NCBI RefSeq assembly: GCF_000972845.2
Contig: NC_040017.1
Coordinates: 28,927,879 to 28,991,878 of the forward strand
DNA length: 64,000 nucleotides
From: Larimichthys crocea
Lineage: Eukaryota > Chordata > Actinopteri > Sciaenidae
Reading direction: 5' to 3'
Every line of letters begins with the position of its first letter. The stretch's first letter is position 1. The position numbers and the translations under genes were made by a program. Below, in pieces: positions 35,001 to 50,000 of the stretch. The notes below the pieces were generated by a model. That model did not search any database and was not told where the DNA came from. It saw nothing but the letters and a program-made list of their open reading frames with translations.

Positions 35001-38000
35001 ATTATTTATAAAATAAAAACTAAAAACAGCAGCAGTAGTTGCCGTGGCATGACAGCGGCAGCGTTTGAGAGGTTAATTAAGAAAACCTCGCAAATTAATG
35101 CAGAAATCACGTAATGGAAATGCTACTGCCAAATACAACTGTGACGACTGTTTTATAAAATAAAAACTAAAAAAGAAAATTGAATTTGAATTGTGAGAAC
35201 TGAATGTTCAGTTGCAAACTAATAAATTCGATTTCAAATTACAATTCAGATTCAGTTTTTTTCAATGCAGTGATTCAAACTGAACAATACGAATTTAAAT
35301 CATGTAATTCAAATTCAGTTTTTTTTTTATGCAATTATTCAAGTCAAGCAATTCAAATTCAAGTATAAATGATTCAAATTCAAGTATAAATGATTCAAAT
35401 TCAGTTTCTGGTGGCATATATATTTCAGCCCATAGATAAAATTAAAAGTTAATTAAAAGTGATGATACTTTATCTCTTAAAGAGTAACTTTGGTATTTTT
35501 TATGTCCAATGGAGACAACTATAATAACACACTGTCAAAGTAACACGCTGGTTTTACTGAAGCTCAGATTTTTGTTTGTGATACCTTCTCTCCTGTACGT
35601 CCTTTGGCTCCTGGTCCTGATGAACTTGGTTCTCCTTTTGGACCTTTGGGACCTGTTGATCCTGGTTTACCACCTGGACCAGGATCGCCACAAGGCCCTG
35701 CTGAACCTTTCGGACCTTTATGACCTGGATGAAAAAAGCAGAGAGACGGAGATCATCAGTCTACTTACTGTTCAAGAGAGTCCATGTTGATGTTTTAGAA
35801 GCACACAGTCTTCACACATGTTGATCAGTATTTACTCAGTATCACTGGAAGTGATCAACAACAAAATCAACAGTAAAATCCTGATATTTGTCTTTTTAAA
35901 ATGTTTTTAGGGACAGTTTGTGTTGGGGGAATGTTACCTGGTATCCCCATCTCTCCTTGGTCACCGTCAGGTCCAGAGATACCGGGAAGACCATTCTGTC
36001 CTTCTCTGCCGGGGTCTCCAGGAGGTCCTGACAGACACACACATTCATCAGCTGTCAAATCATAATTTCATAGTCTTGTGAGGTAAAAGTCATTCTAATA
36101 AACAAACTGTATTTCCAGTTTGTTTTGTTCACCTCGTGTCCCAGCATTTCCAGGTCTACCCTTCATACCATCGGGTCCCGCCGGCCCCGGCAAACCCTGC
36201 TCTCCTTTATCACCAGTGAGACCTGCGGCACCTGAAGGTGCAACAGGAAACAGACAGAGCCCAACACTGGTTAGAAAGTGGAACTCAAATACCTTAGAGC
36301 AGATTTATTGTGTGATGCACAGAGTCCAGGTTACAGGCAAGATGTTTTCATTCTTTATGCTAAGCTAACCAGCTGTAAATGTCTAGGTGAAAGACAGAGT
36401 CAAAGTAAAGATTGACAACAAAACCAGGCCCAGAATAGAACCCTCATTAACACTGAAGGTTACGTCACGCAGATTAAAAACTAATCAGTGATACTTGATA
36501 GTTCCTTGCTACTACATTCACGTAGACCTGAACAGAACATAGTACCAGGTTCTCCAGGGTCCCCAGGATCTCCAATGATCACGATAGATGTCGTGCTTCC
36601 TTTTGGTCCAGGTTCTCCTAGGTCCCCCCGTGGCCCAGGAGGCCCCCGAGCACCCTGGATGCCACCTGCACCAGTCTGACCTGAAAGACAGAGATGTTGT
36701 ACAAAGTTACAGTCAGAAAGAACGGTTTGAAGAAAAACCCACGAATACAGAAAAGAATCTTACAACAGCATCGTCAGCATGGAGGATTATCCCTACCAAC
36801 ATTAGGACAATGCTGTTTTGGAAAGACTCTTTATCTGGTGACACTAACCCTGAATGGTTACAAATGGAAAACTCCTCTTGTCTTCATACTTCTTTACACT
36901 CACTGTCAAAACTCTTTTGGAATCCATGTCTAAATACACCTCAAATCCAATTGTGAAACACTCTTTTAGAATCCTGACACAGTTCAGACGAGGTTTCTCT
37001 CTCAAAGATTTGCCCACTTGTGCTCCTATAACAAGAAACCACCAGTTCATGTCATCAGTTATAGACGTTGCTTTTCATGAATGGGTTAATAGAGGAGTTG
37101 CCACAACAGAAAATGTATTCATTGACAAATCTTTTGCGTCCTTTGATCAATTAAAGCTTAAATTTAACGTCCCAAATTCTAATTTTTTTAGATTTCTGCA
37201 GCTCCGTAGTTTCATATCAAAATCATTTCCCATCCCAGCCACCCGACTCCCTTTTAAATGACATTCTGAAGCTTAACTCAGGCTCCAAAGGGATTATTGG
37301 AAACATATACTGCTCACTAAACATATAATTTGGAGCCTTTGACATCACTAAAGACTCAATGGGAGAGCGACTTGGGGTTTGAACTTCCTGAGAATATCTG
37401 AGAAAGAGCTTTAGATAGAACACATTCTTCTTCAATCTGCTTACGACATACGGTTATGATGATGATGATAGGGGCTTTATTTTGTCATTGTAGCAGTACA
37501 AGTACAGTACAACGAAATTGCAAACCAGTCTGTCCATACAAATAATACATGTAATATGACAAGTGGGGGAGGACAGGACAGTGTATGGTAGCCAAAGGAA
37601 AGAAGAAAAAAGGGATACAACATGGGGAGAGGGGAGGAGAAAAAAAGAACAACCCGCAGTCTGTGCTCCTGTCAGGAGTACAATCTGGGAGCAGGACAAA
37701 AACACCTCAGCAGTTTTAGCACATATACAGTACACTCTACAACATGAGACACATCACTAGCAACCAGGGGATAGGGGATGGGGGGTTTGAGTAATCCCAG
37801 CACAGACACGCCATCCGGTCCTGCTTCGTTGAGAGCCAAACGAGAAAGTCCAGTTCAAGGTTATGCATCGCCTGCATTGGTCTAAAGTAAGACTAGCAAA
37901 GTTCACTCCTAGTATCGATCCCATTTATGATCGATGCAGGCAAACACCAGCCACCCTCTCACATATGTTTTGGTTTTGTTCAAAACTAGACAATTTCTGG

Positions 38001-41000
38001 CAGTCAATATTTAAAACCTTTAAGATGTTTTCCGAGTACCTATAGAACCTTCTGCCATTACTGCCATATTTAGAGTAACTCCTCACGACGCTCACTTTGA
38101 CCGCCAGGCGAACAGTGTGATGGCTTTTGCATCTCTTGTAGCTAGGCGATTAATACTGTTTAAGTGGAAGGAGAAACTTCCCCCAGATGTGGACCAATTA
38201 CCTTCTACATTACTTGGTATTAGAGAAGATTCGTTATTCTACAAGAGGATGTATTCAAAAATTTTACTCTACATGGAAACCTTTTTTAAGTTATATAGAG
38301 AAATTAGATGTCGCTAATATTGGTGTTTAATATGACTGATCCTGTATTGTGTATAATCTGCAACCCATAAGGACCGCTTTTGATGACTTACAGAATTTTT
38401 AATTCCTTTTTTTTTCTATTATTTATTTACTTACATATATTTTCGTATATGTATTTTTGAAATGTACATGATGCATGTAATACAAGTGTTTGCTTACAAG
38501 CTCAATCAATATTGGGTTGTCAAATGGTACAGTAATATTGTTGCAGGGATGGGGCACTGTTGGAGCGAGTGGGGGTGATGTTTATATTTGTATTATTTCT
38601 GACCACTTATGTTTCTGTACTTTGTACACTATCTCTCTTTGTATAAACATCAATAAAAAGAAAAACTTGGAGTAAAAAAAAAAGAAGAAGAAAGAACTGT
38701 TTGATTTTTAAACTGATTGAGAAATTGAATAATTGAGAGATGAAACCTTTCGGTCCTGGTAGTCCAGTCGCTCCTGGTTTCCCATCCTCCCCTGGACTCC
38801 CAAGTGGTCCTGGAGGACCTCCGTCCCCTCTGACGCCTAAAACACATGCGTGAATGTTACTTTTAACAGGTCTATAGCAATGCTAGCACTGTGAGTTTGA
38901 CCTGATGATGTTGAAAAGTCACCTTCGGATCCTGGCTTCCCATTGTCCCCTGTCAAGCCCTTCGGTCCAACTCCTCCTACTGGCCCTAAAGGTCCATCAA
39001 ACCCTGGGGCCCCATTTGGCCCCTGAGGTCCCATAAATCCCACACCCGGCAGCCCAGGGTCACCCCGCACACCTTTTGTGCCTCGGGGCCCTGCAAGACA
39101 AGATACCTGTTAGACTGAGAGACAGGTGAGATTTCTCCTTTTGGTTTTAGTTTATACTAAATCCTACAAACTCTCTGCTCAAGAAACACGGAAAAATCTG
39201 TCACCAGCTTGTAATGATGTTACCTGTAAATCCGATGATGCCAATCTGCCCCTGCTCTCCTATTGGTCCAGGAGCTCCAGGTAAACACAGTCCAACAGAA
39301 CCAACAGGACCAGGTACACCATCCAGACCACTACGACCTGAGAGACAATTCAGTTCACTTTGGGTGTCTTCAAACCTGTGTTATTCAGTCCATTTGAATC
39401 AGACTTGTTTTGGGACTCCAGCCTTGGTACGATTTGGTTGGGACTTTACTGAAACCCTTAAAGGAAGTCTGTCTGAGTCAGGTCACAAACAAGTTAAACC
39501 TTTCACATGTTAAAGCTTCTTGTAGGAAACAGTCTTCAATGAACTAAACAAGTCCAGTTGCCTTTGACAACCTTCAACAGGTACTTTGACCTGGGTTGAC
39601 CTGAATAATGAATGGAGATCGACTACCTTCCCATCATTCCTACATGACCTACCTTCAGGTCCTGGTGGTCCGTCCTGTCCTGGTGGTCCTTGATCACCAT
39701 CTGGTCCTGGAGGTCCAGGGTTTCCTGTGGGGCCCAGAGAGCCATCTTCCCCCTGGAGCCCTGGCTGACCCTGCTGACCTGGGAATCCGACACCCCTGTC
39801 CCCCTGAGAACAATTTGAAATCAGTAAGTCAGGATAAGGAAGACTCCTTAGAACTTCTGTTCACACTCTATGACCTAAAGCCTCATTTATCAGAATTCTG
39901 AGGTTCCTGGGCCCTAAATTTCCTTTCTTCATGTTAAGGAGTATCTGTCTGCATGAGTCAACTTTACCTTGGGGCCTGGCATCCCTGGAGGGCCTGATGG
40001 CCCCGCTCGTCCTTTGAGACCAAAACTTGGTAAACCTGGAATTCCTGGAACACCTTTGTCTCCTGAGCCGGACAAAAACACATACTGTTATTTGTTGTCT
40101 TCCATACTTTGAAACCTCTGATGATTTTATTTATAAGTCTGACCTTTGAGCCCCGGAAAGCCTAGATGGCCCATAACTGAAAATCCATCAACTCCTCTTT
40201 CTCCCTTTAGACCAACAGCGCCTGGATCACCTGGATGTCCTGTCACACCTGAGACCAGCAGAGACAACAGGTGAGTCAACGTCAACTTTCTGATGTTTTT
40301 ATAACTTGATTTCTGTAGATTAAGAATCAACAATAAGGACGACACACAAAGCCACAGCGGATAGATCAGACTCACCTGGAGGTCCGGTGTTTCCAGATAT
40401 TCCTTTATCTCCCTTTTGTCCTGGATCTCCTGGAGAGACTTTGACTTTACCTGGAGAACCTTTTTCCCCTGAATGAACAAACAGATGAGACATTTCATTA
40501 GCATGATAACAGAACCGGGCTCAGCAGCCAGACTGGACCGGGTTGGAGCACAGCCTCTGAGACCAACAGTGAATAACGTTACAGTACCGAGGTGACTTAC
40601 AGACTTTATGATGGAAACAGTGATAAGTAGTGAACCGCTACCACGAGTGTGACTGCCTAAAGTTCCCCTTTACCTGGTTTTCCAGGATCTCCTCGCTGTC
40701 CTGGGACACCCACACTGCCTTTAGGTCCTGGAGGTCCTGGAGCCCCGATTCCAAGAGGACCTGAAGGTCCCATCTGTCCTAATAGACCTCTGGGGCCAGT
40801 CACCCCGAATAGACCCCTTTCACCTTTCTGACCAGGAGGCCCCTGAGAGATAAACAGTAGTTCATCATCTACATATTGTATGTTATCCAATGAAGTGATC
40901 TTCTCTTGTCGACACAGGATTGGAATGGATTGGTTGCACTGGAAACACACCTCATTTACTCACCTTGTAAGGTCTAAGATAGATAAAGACACGTTACTGA

Positions 41001-44000
41001 ACCAGCTTTAAAATACTCACAGGGTTTCCTTTTGGTCCAGGAACACCTTTCGGTCCTGCAACTCCTGCATGTCCACCTTGCCCCATGAAACCTGGTCGTC
41101 CCACCTCCCCAGGGTCCCCATCCTCACCCTTCTCTCCCACTCTCTGCATGATCCCAGGGTCACCAATGGGACCTGGGGGCCCTGCGAAGCCAGGGAGACC
41201 AAAGCGTCCCTAAAGACAGATGGACAAAGAGACAGCCATGAGGAATCTCAAATCAAACTGCATCCAGGTATTATACAGTCTATGGAATGGACTCTTCTCC
41301 TCGCTACTTTGAATGATCAGTGTGTGATGTGCACCTAGACACCTAGTTAGGATGGGTCTGCTTGTCCAAGGTAGTCTATCTGTGATAGAAGAGCTTAAGG
41401 AGGCGATTGATGAGCTTACCTGTGGACCAGGTGGTCCTCCAGCACCTTTGATCCCTTCATGACCTTTGGGTCCTGGAAAACCAATTGAACCTGGAAACAA
41501 ACATCACAGACAGACAGGTGAAATCTACCTGCTCTGAATCTGATTCTGGATCAGATTCTACTGTCTGCTGGTCCATCTACAGCTAGAGTCAGGTGTGGTT
41601 CTTACCTTCCACCCCATCTTCACCTGGCTCTCCTGGTTCACCTGCAGGTTCAGGATGGCCGTAAACTACTTGACAGACCGTGCACACCTCTCCTTTCTCA
41701 CCTGATAAACAAAAGTCAAATGATTATGCAAAACATTATGATTTAAACTACAAGGTAAGCTTGGCCTCTTCACAGTAAGAAGGTCCCGGTTTGGAGACCA
41801 CTGACAGGCAGAACCTTCACCAGATAAACTTTGGACGCTATGACTAGAACATTTGTGAACCACTGATGTAGAGTTTGTTTAAATATTGTAAGTTGTCCCC
41901 CTTCCTCTCACCCACTCACCCGGCTCTCCGTTCTTCCCTCTGATTCCTGGAAATCCCACCAGTCCTTTTGGACCTTTAGTTCCTGGATAACCAACATCTC
42001 CGGGGACAAACTCTGACGGACAGAATGACAAAAATTTTGATTTGATTGTAGTAAACCAAAAGAACTATAAGAATCTCACCGGTATAATAAAAAAACTTTA
42101 ATAATACTGTTGTAAAGTACTGTTTTAGATACGTTTATTAACAAGTTTTTTTTCAGTACCTTAATAGAAAACAGCTGTCACCATTATATTTATTTAAAAC
42201 ATATTTGCCATTACAAATTAATTGTATATATTTCTTCTAACCTTTAAGGTTTATTAGAAAGATCAGAGGCTCCAGGATGCTTCCCTGAGGGACTCCACAA
42301 CTTACATTAAAGAAGGACAACTGATTCCTTTAGAGAAGCTCCCTTTTATTTTCATTCTACTTTTTACTATTTGACTACTGTACTTGTCCTTTACCTCATT
42401 CACAATGTTGATATTTTTAAAAGTAAACTCAACTTTAGTCTGACTTTTACTTGAATTGATTATTTAGTTAGTTAGTTTGTCTTTTCATACATTTTAATCT
42501 GTGTTTTTTGTTCGTTTATTTTGTTTATTTATATACACAAACACTAAACACTGTATTTGAATGTGTTTTATTGTTTTGTTTTTAACTCTTTAATTAAACC
42601 AAGTGTTAAACTTCAGACTGAAGACTGTGGACCACAAAACCTCTTCAGTCCCACGAAGACCTGAACAGAGAAACACAAACACACCAGTGGCACAACATTA
42701 CCTGGTATTCCTGGTTCTCCTGGTTCTCCTTGAATTCCAGGATTCCCTGGAACTCCAGTTTGTCCTGGGGGGCCATTGATAACAGGCCCTGGGTCTCCAG
42801 ATTCTCCTTTGGGTCCAGATAAGCCAGGCGGTCCCTGGGACCCCGGTGGACCAGGGATACCCACACCTTGAAGGCAAGAAAAACATATTCAATATTTAGT
42901 TATTATTACATCTGTATTTAATTTACGAAATAAGGTTTTTGCGTTTCTTCGTGGTCTAATTCTACTGCTGTCTGCTGAGTCTCAATACCGTTTGATCTGA
43001 TTATTGTTATTAATGATTGATTGTTGTCACTAATGCAGTACTGAGTGTACCTGGTTCACCCCGTAGTCCAGGAAATCCAATGAACCCTGAAAGAAAGCAG
43101 AGAAGAACGTTACTGTCTGTTCATCGGCAGATTCAGCTCACATTTAGGTGGACAGACGTGAGATAATCCAGAATGACTGGAACATTTTCTGGAACATTGT
43201 AATTCATTTCTGTTAGATAGAAACAATATCTGACACCAAGAAAACTTCAGATTTCCATCCTGCTAAATTTAATGATTTTGCGTGAAGATGGACTCCATTC
43301 ATGTTGGTCTACCTTGTTCTCCAGGGACTCCGGGGGATCCTTGGAGGCCGGGGACTCCTTGCTGACCCTTTAGTGATTTGTAATTCCAGACCGTCTGATA
43401 AAAACACACAGACACATATTCGACATGAAGGCTCAGCTCAGAAAAGAGTTGAATGTTCTGCACATCGTCTCTGTTCAAACCAAGAAACTTCATTTCACAG
43501 CGTCTGTAAACTGAAATCACTCTTTTTCCTAAGGACTGTTCACTGTGAGTTTAAAAACAAAGCAGAGGATCATTTGTTTATTCGTTATCTAACACATTAA
43601 TAAAACACTGCAAGTTAGCTAAGAGGCTAATCTGTGTCTCTGGACAGATGTTACAAAGTTATTGAGATCATTTATATGCATGCAGAGCAATAATAAAATA
43701 TTGATGTCAGGAGAAACATCATTCAGGACACAATTTAAAACAGTGTGAGGGTTAATGTTAGTAGAAATATGGAGTAAATAAGATGACAGCAAAGACACAC
43801 ACACAGTTTCTAAAATAATTAAAGTGTTTAAGACAAAACAAGCATGCCTGCAGGAGACCAAATGAATCATGAAATTGTTTATTATGTGGCCTCGTGTTTC
43901 ATTTATATTTGAGTATTCCATCATCTTTGTTCACTGTTCTTTGACATGCTTAGGTCGTCTTGTTCACGTGAAGCTCCACCTGCTGTCCAACATGGAGGTC

Positions 44001-47000
44001 TGTGGGATTTGTTGAAACCTTCATGGTCAGATTTTACCCACAACATTAGAGTGGGAGTGTTGTTTCTGTAGTCAAAGATTCAAGACCGGGTTGGAGCTCA
44101 GCCTCTGAGACCAACAGGGAATAACGTTACAGTACTGAGGTGATTTACAGACTTTATGATGAAACATTGATACGTAGTGAAGCGCTAACTGAACTGACTC
44201 AGCCCGGGAAGCCAGGAGCCAAACCCGGCAAGAAAACCACCTGTTAGACCGGACACCGCCGGTTCAGAGGTTCTGTCGCTGTGTTCACTGTTAGACTGGA
44301 CACTGCTGGTTCAGGGGTTCTGTTCAGTCACAGGAAGATAGACGTAGACACACTAGCGTTCTGTTCAGTCACAGGAAGATAGACGTAGACACACTAGCTT
44401 GTAGTGTGTAGCTAGCTTCAATGTTTTGTTTTTGACAACCTGGCTCTTATTTTGGTAGAACAAGCCTCCTTCCTGTCATGATGTCATAATCAGTAGTCCA
44501 GACTCACCTCTCCTGGAGGACCTGGAAATCCACCATCACCTTTCTCTCCCTAAAAAACACACACATGATCAACACTCACACAGTACTGAACGTATTACTG
44601 CAGTAATACTTCCTGTACTTCATACAGTACTCACTTGGGATCCTTCAATACCTGGAGGACCAAGGAAACCACGATGCCCCGGGTCTCCCTGCAGACACAG
44701 ACCTTAAGTTAATGTAATGATCAGAGTCAGACTCTTCACAACACACGGTTCTGGTTCTGGAGTATACATACTCCACTAGTCCAAAACTGGACTCTTGGCA
44801 TGTTACCTGCCCTCCCAGCTCTCCAGAGATTCCGTCCTTCCCAGGTTTACCCTACAACACAAACCCCATGTTAGACCAGGATAACACCTGTTCAGGTTCA
44901 GGTCAGAATCACTGGGGTCTCTCTCTCTCTCTTACCAGTGAGCCAGGATCACCTGGCTCGCCCTTTTCTCCTTTTACCCCCCGGTTCCCTGGGACACCCT
45001 GGAGGACAAAACAATACAATACATACACAATCATGATCAAAAGTCAGTCCAAGCAAACATCATTCTGCTTTGTGGATGACATAAGTTTTCAGTGAGACAG
45101 ACTTTGACTTACAAGAAGTCCAAGACAACCCTTCTCTCCAGTGTCACCTGGTTCTCCCTGAAGTATAACAACACAAATATCAGTGAAAACACCATCAGAG
45201 AGATAAAACAGCAAATAAAATAAAAAACAATGAAATAGGTGAGTGTTTGGAAGCTTCTTGAAGCATTTTTTCCAATTTGTTGAAGGCAGCCACAACAATT
45301 ACAATAAGCAAGACGAAAGGAAACAAAAACATGAATGATTGTTTCAAAATCTATTTTTCTTAGTTGGCATTGGACGACTTGGCACTCAATGTTCATGTGT
45401 TGGTCAAAGAGAACTCAAAGTTTTTTTGTGGTTTTCTCTACGCTTGCTGATCTGGAACTAAAGCACCGCTGGACTTTTGGGGAAATACTCTCAGAACCTA
45501 TGATGATGAGGACTTCTTTGGTTAGAGTTAAGTTGAAGGAAGTTTGACATTCATGGTAGTCTTGCAGGGTAGAGATTAGACTGAGGTGATTAGAATTAAA
45601 GGAGATGTATAGCTGGGTATCGTCTGCATAACAGCGATACGAGATACACTTAAACTGACTAATGAAAGAGATAAAGAAAAAAGAAAGTGGGCCAAGGATT
45701 GAACCCTGTGGTACACCACATGTAAGCTCATCAGTTGAAGAGACAACAATAGCCAAGTCTGCCAAGTAGGATTCAAACCAATCAAAGGCAGACCTCGTTA
45801 TACCCGCCCAGTGCTGAAGCCTACAAAGTAAATGAGTAATCGACTGTGTGGAAAGCTGTACAGACCTTTAGTTCTTTGGGTCCTTCAGCGTACAGTTTGA
45901 TTCCTTTCTGTCCAGGAATCCCTGGCGGGCCGCGATCACCCTGAAGACCAAACATTGTTGATGCTGATGAAGATGATGGCAATGGTAAAGATGAAAGTGA
46001 TGGTGAAGATGATAGTGAAGATGATAGTGATGGTGAAGATGATGGTGATGATGATAGTAGTGTTATTTCACAGGGTAGAAGTGTGTGAATGCTCACACTG
46101 AATTACCATTTGATGGGATTTAATGTGAATTTATAACCTGGGAAACAGCATTAGCATAGCTCACCTTCTCTCCTTGGGGACCCGGGATCACTGGACTGGG
46201 ACCCTCCTGACCCTGAAACAAAAACACATCACCGTAAACTGAAGTCACATGACCAAACAGAACATCGCGTTTTGATTACTCATTAGCAATTTAAAATGAT
46301 ATCCACTTGTAAGACGAGCCGATGAGTTCAGCTTGTTATAGCACACAAACCTTTTCTCCTTGTAACCCTGGAAACCCTGGATGTCCCTAAATTTACATAA
46401 CGAAAGCAGCTCATGTCAGTGGATCAAAACACTGAAAACAGTAAAATAGAGTTTGACAGCTTTAGATCTGAAGCATACAGGAAGTCCGGGGGGTCCTGGA
46501 AGTCCTGGCAGGCCGGGATCACCTGAATCTCCATTCAGTCCCTGTGACACAAACAGCGAATCAGAGCACAAGAACTGAGGAGGACCGTTTGTCTTGTCAA
46601 ATAACAAAATGTGACAGTGACTGACATCTTCTCCATCTGGTCCTTGTGGTCCTGTTACACCTTTCTCATCCTGAGACATGGGAAAGACCAACGAGTCTCC
46701 CTGAAACCAGAAACAAGACAGAAACATTCTAGAACAACCAGCAAACCTTTGAAGAAGTACACCAAGAGCTAGACAGAGTGACCGTATCAAGATCCTGGAA
46801 AACAAGTCTGGTGTCATGAAGTCGAACCAAAGAATGACCAACTGGTCATTACGCGGCTAGTTGGCGTGTTCAGGACGCGTACTCTCACCTTTGCACCTCG
46901 ACGGCCTGGCTGACCCTGAAACACATGAACATGGTTAGCTTAAGCTTCTCAGAGCTGATTAGCCTAGCTTAGCTTCAGTCAGCAATAATGGAAATGTTGC

Positions 47001-50000
47001 ACATGCATAGGACGTCTTCACAGTATCCAATGACTGCTTAGTACAGGAAGCAGGCTGGACTTACTTTAAGGCCAACAGCTCCTGGAACCCCAGGAAACCC
47101 TGGGTACCCAACATCCCCCTGGAAGACACCAGTCAGTATGTCAATCAGTGTTTGTTGGAGCTGGAACAGACCAGTGTGTGGCAGATAGCAGTGTTGTTTC
47201 TAATTGCAAATGCCTTGCCTCACCCTCTGAGTCAGTGTTTAGTTCATCCCTTCTGGGCTACTGTAGAAACATGGCAGACTGCGTGGAAAAGCTGCCTATA
47301 TGGCATCTAATGGTTTGCAACCAAACGAATCACCCCTCACCCCTTAATTCACTTCAGTGTGATTATTGAGATGACTGAAGTTTTCAAATTTCAGGCAGTA
47401 CAAGGGAATTTCAAACATTTCCAGGAATTTCAAGGCAGTTTTCACCTTATAACCTGTCCGTACAACTTACTTTTGGTGTTCCTCAGTGCTCGATTAAGGG
47501 TCTAGGTCAAGTTCTTCATTTATCTTATCCACAGTACGTTACAATACAGCAATTGTTGGCAGTACATTTTGCATGTAACACCTTTTAAGCTTTTCACATT
47601 TAATGCCATTACACATGTTGCATTTGAACGTGCAGGAAAGGTTGCAGTAAAAAGAAACGTGAAACAGACACAGTTTGTTTAGGTTTTAGGAAAACATCAC
47701 TTAAATGCAGTACTTACATCTTGCAGCTATTCATGTTTTTTTAAAATCTTTTGCCTGATTATTTAAAATTATTTAAAGTAAATAAAGTATACAGTCGTCC
47801 CTCGCTATATCGCGGACTCGCTGTTTCGCTGATTTTTTTCAGTGTAATTTTGCATGCTTTTTTTTACAGTGTACTGTACAGTATGAACGCGCATTGTGTT
47901 CTGCGTCCTGATTAAGGGAGTACTGTACAAAATGCGTGTAAAAAGGTGTATAAAAGTGTGTGGTTTCGTTTACTGCGGGCTATTTTTAGAACGTATCCCC
48001 CGCGATAAACGAGGGACCACTGTATAGCTATCTTTCTATCTAAAGTCCAGAATTTTTTCTTTGCAGATGATGTATTTTCCTGTCCACCTGTGTGATAGTA
48101 ATGATCTGCATCAATAAACTAATGAGACCATGGTGAAATAACAAGGTAATGATGGCTCTGTCTGTCTGTCTGCCTGGGATAATTGGTCGGTCGCAGATTT
48201 GGTTATTTGATTTGAACACATTCATGTAGGAAGGCGCAGCACAGAAACAAACAACAACAATAACGAATGTCTTGTATGTGCAGGTAATCATGTCTACCTT
48301 TGTCCCGTTGCATCCTGGGAATCCCGGGCGGCCAATGGGACCTTCACGTCCAGAGAGTCCCTGAAAAAACACACTAAATCTTAATGTCTGTATGTGGGTC
48401 TCTTTAGCTCCATTTTTGGTCTTCACCACCTCCAAAGGAAATCTCTGCAAGTCATGTTCAGAGACTTTGTAAAACAATGAGCTGAACGTGAACAAAGCTG
48501 CAGATTCAGCTGATAATTCACACCAACAGTTTCTACATTGTATGAAGTAACATTGTCATTTCATACATATTTATTAAATACTGATTATCGCCACTTTAAG
48601 GAGATGTAACCCTTTTTGATCTCCAGTTTCATCTGATTTCAAATTCATTTAAAATATTATATAATATTAATATTTAAAATATGAATAATATATTATTAAT
48701 ATAATTATTGAATAATTTAATTAATAAAATAAAATGCTGACTTTTAATCTTGAAAAATGTGGCTGTATGATCACAGTCTAATTTATTTATATGCTTTTAT
48801 ATGCTACCTGTACATTCTTTATGTTTTCTGAACGTACTCTGAATGTTATATTATGGTTCTTACCGGCAATCCTGGAGGTCCTGGGAAACCTGGTTTTCCT
48901 GGATGACCCTGGAGAATACAAAGAGACTGATGTTTACCTTCATGTAATGGATCCTTCAGTCATTTTATCTGCACTGAGTCAGGTTCATAAAGATAAACGA
49001 TGATCGAAGGTTGAATCAAGCATCAGTCGTACCAGAGAGCCTTTCAGTCCTGGAGTTCCTGGTGGTCCCAGCTCACCCTGACGACAAAGCAGCAAGAAAA
49101 TCCTCAGACATTTATGAGAATAACAGCTGGCAGAGATGTGTTGATGCCAGCGGTGCTGGGAATAAAAAGGGGCTGAGGAGAGAACCTGGAGGAACTCCAT
49201 CTGTTTAAACCTTGTTACCTTTTCTCCAGGTAAGCCCTGGTGGCCTTCGTATCCAGGGTAACCAATCACTCCAGGAAGTCCGTCGTATCCAGGGTAACCA
49301 GGTTCACCCTGTGGAGGACAAAGACAGGCAGATAACAACAGAGGTGTGGAACACATCCTGGGTCAGTTCATCACCTGACAAAGACAGTCGTTATGGACAG
49401 GTAAGTCAGGTGTGGAACAGATCCTGGGTCAGTTCACCTGCTGTCTACATCAGGTGAATTAATACATAGACGCTGGCTGCCGTCCAGGTTCATTCACAGA
49501 CAGCTTTGGTGTCATGCTCAGCAGAGAGGAACCAGCTTTTATTCCCCTTCTGAACACACCTGAGATCACAGAGATCACACCTGGGTGGTCTCAGGTAGCT
49601 GAGGCGCAGCAAACCGCAGCCCCGACACAAAGACTTCAGGATCTCTCTTTTTCAGTCTTTGGTATTTATTTATATCTTATTCTTCTTGTTGGTTCTCGTT
49701 TTTAACGCAGCTGCGTCGTCACATTAAAAGCTGCTCATAATTATCATGGTTAAAAATTCAGTTTAAAGTTAAAGATCCACCTTCGACCAACGTCACTGCC
49801 TGACCTACACCAGATCTACATCCAGATCAGCTCCTGGTGGTGTAACGTGTGTCTGCAGTGACAGTGGGTCACCACTGGAGGGCAGCAGACTGTAAACTCA
49901 GGCTGGTCCAGGATCAGTGAAGTCTGAACAGTCCAGCACTCTGTGTGACCCTGTTTGCCCGAGCTTTGCCTCCCAGGCGTCAGTCCCCAGGTTAGCTGCA

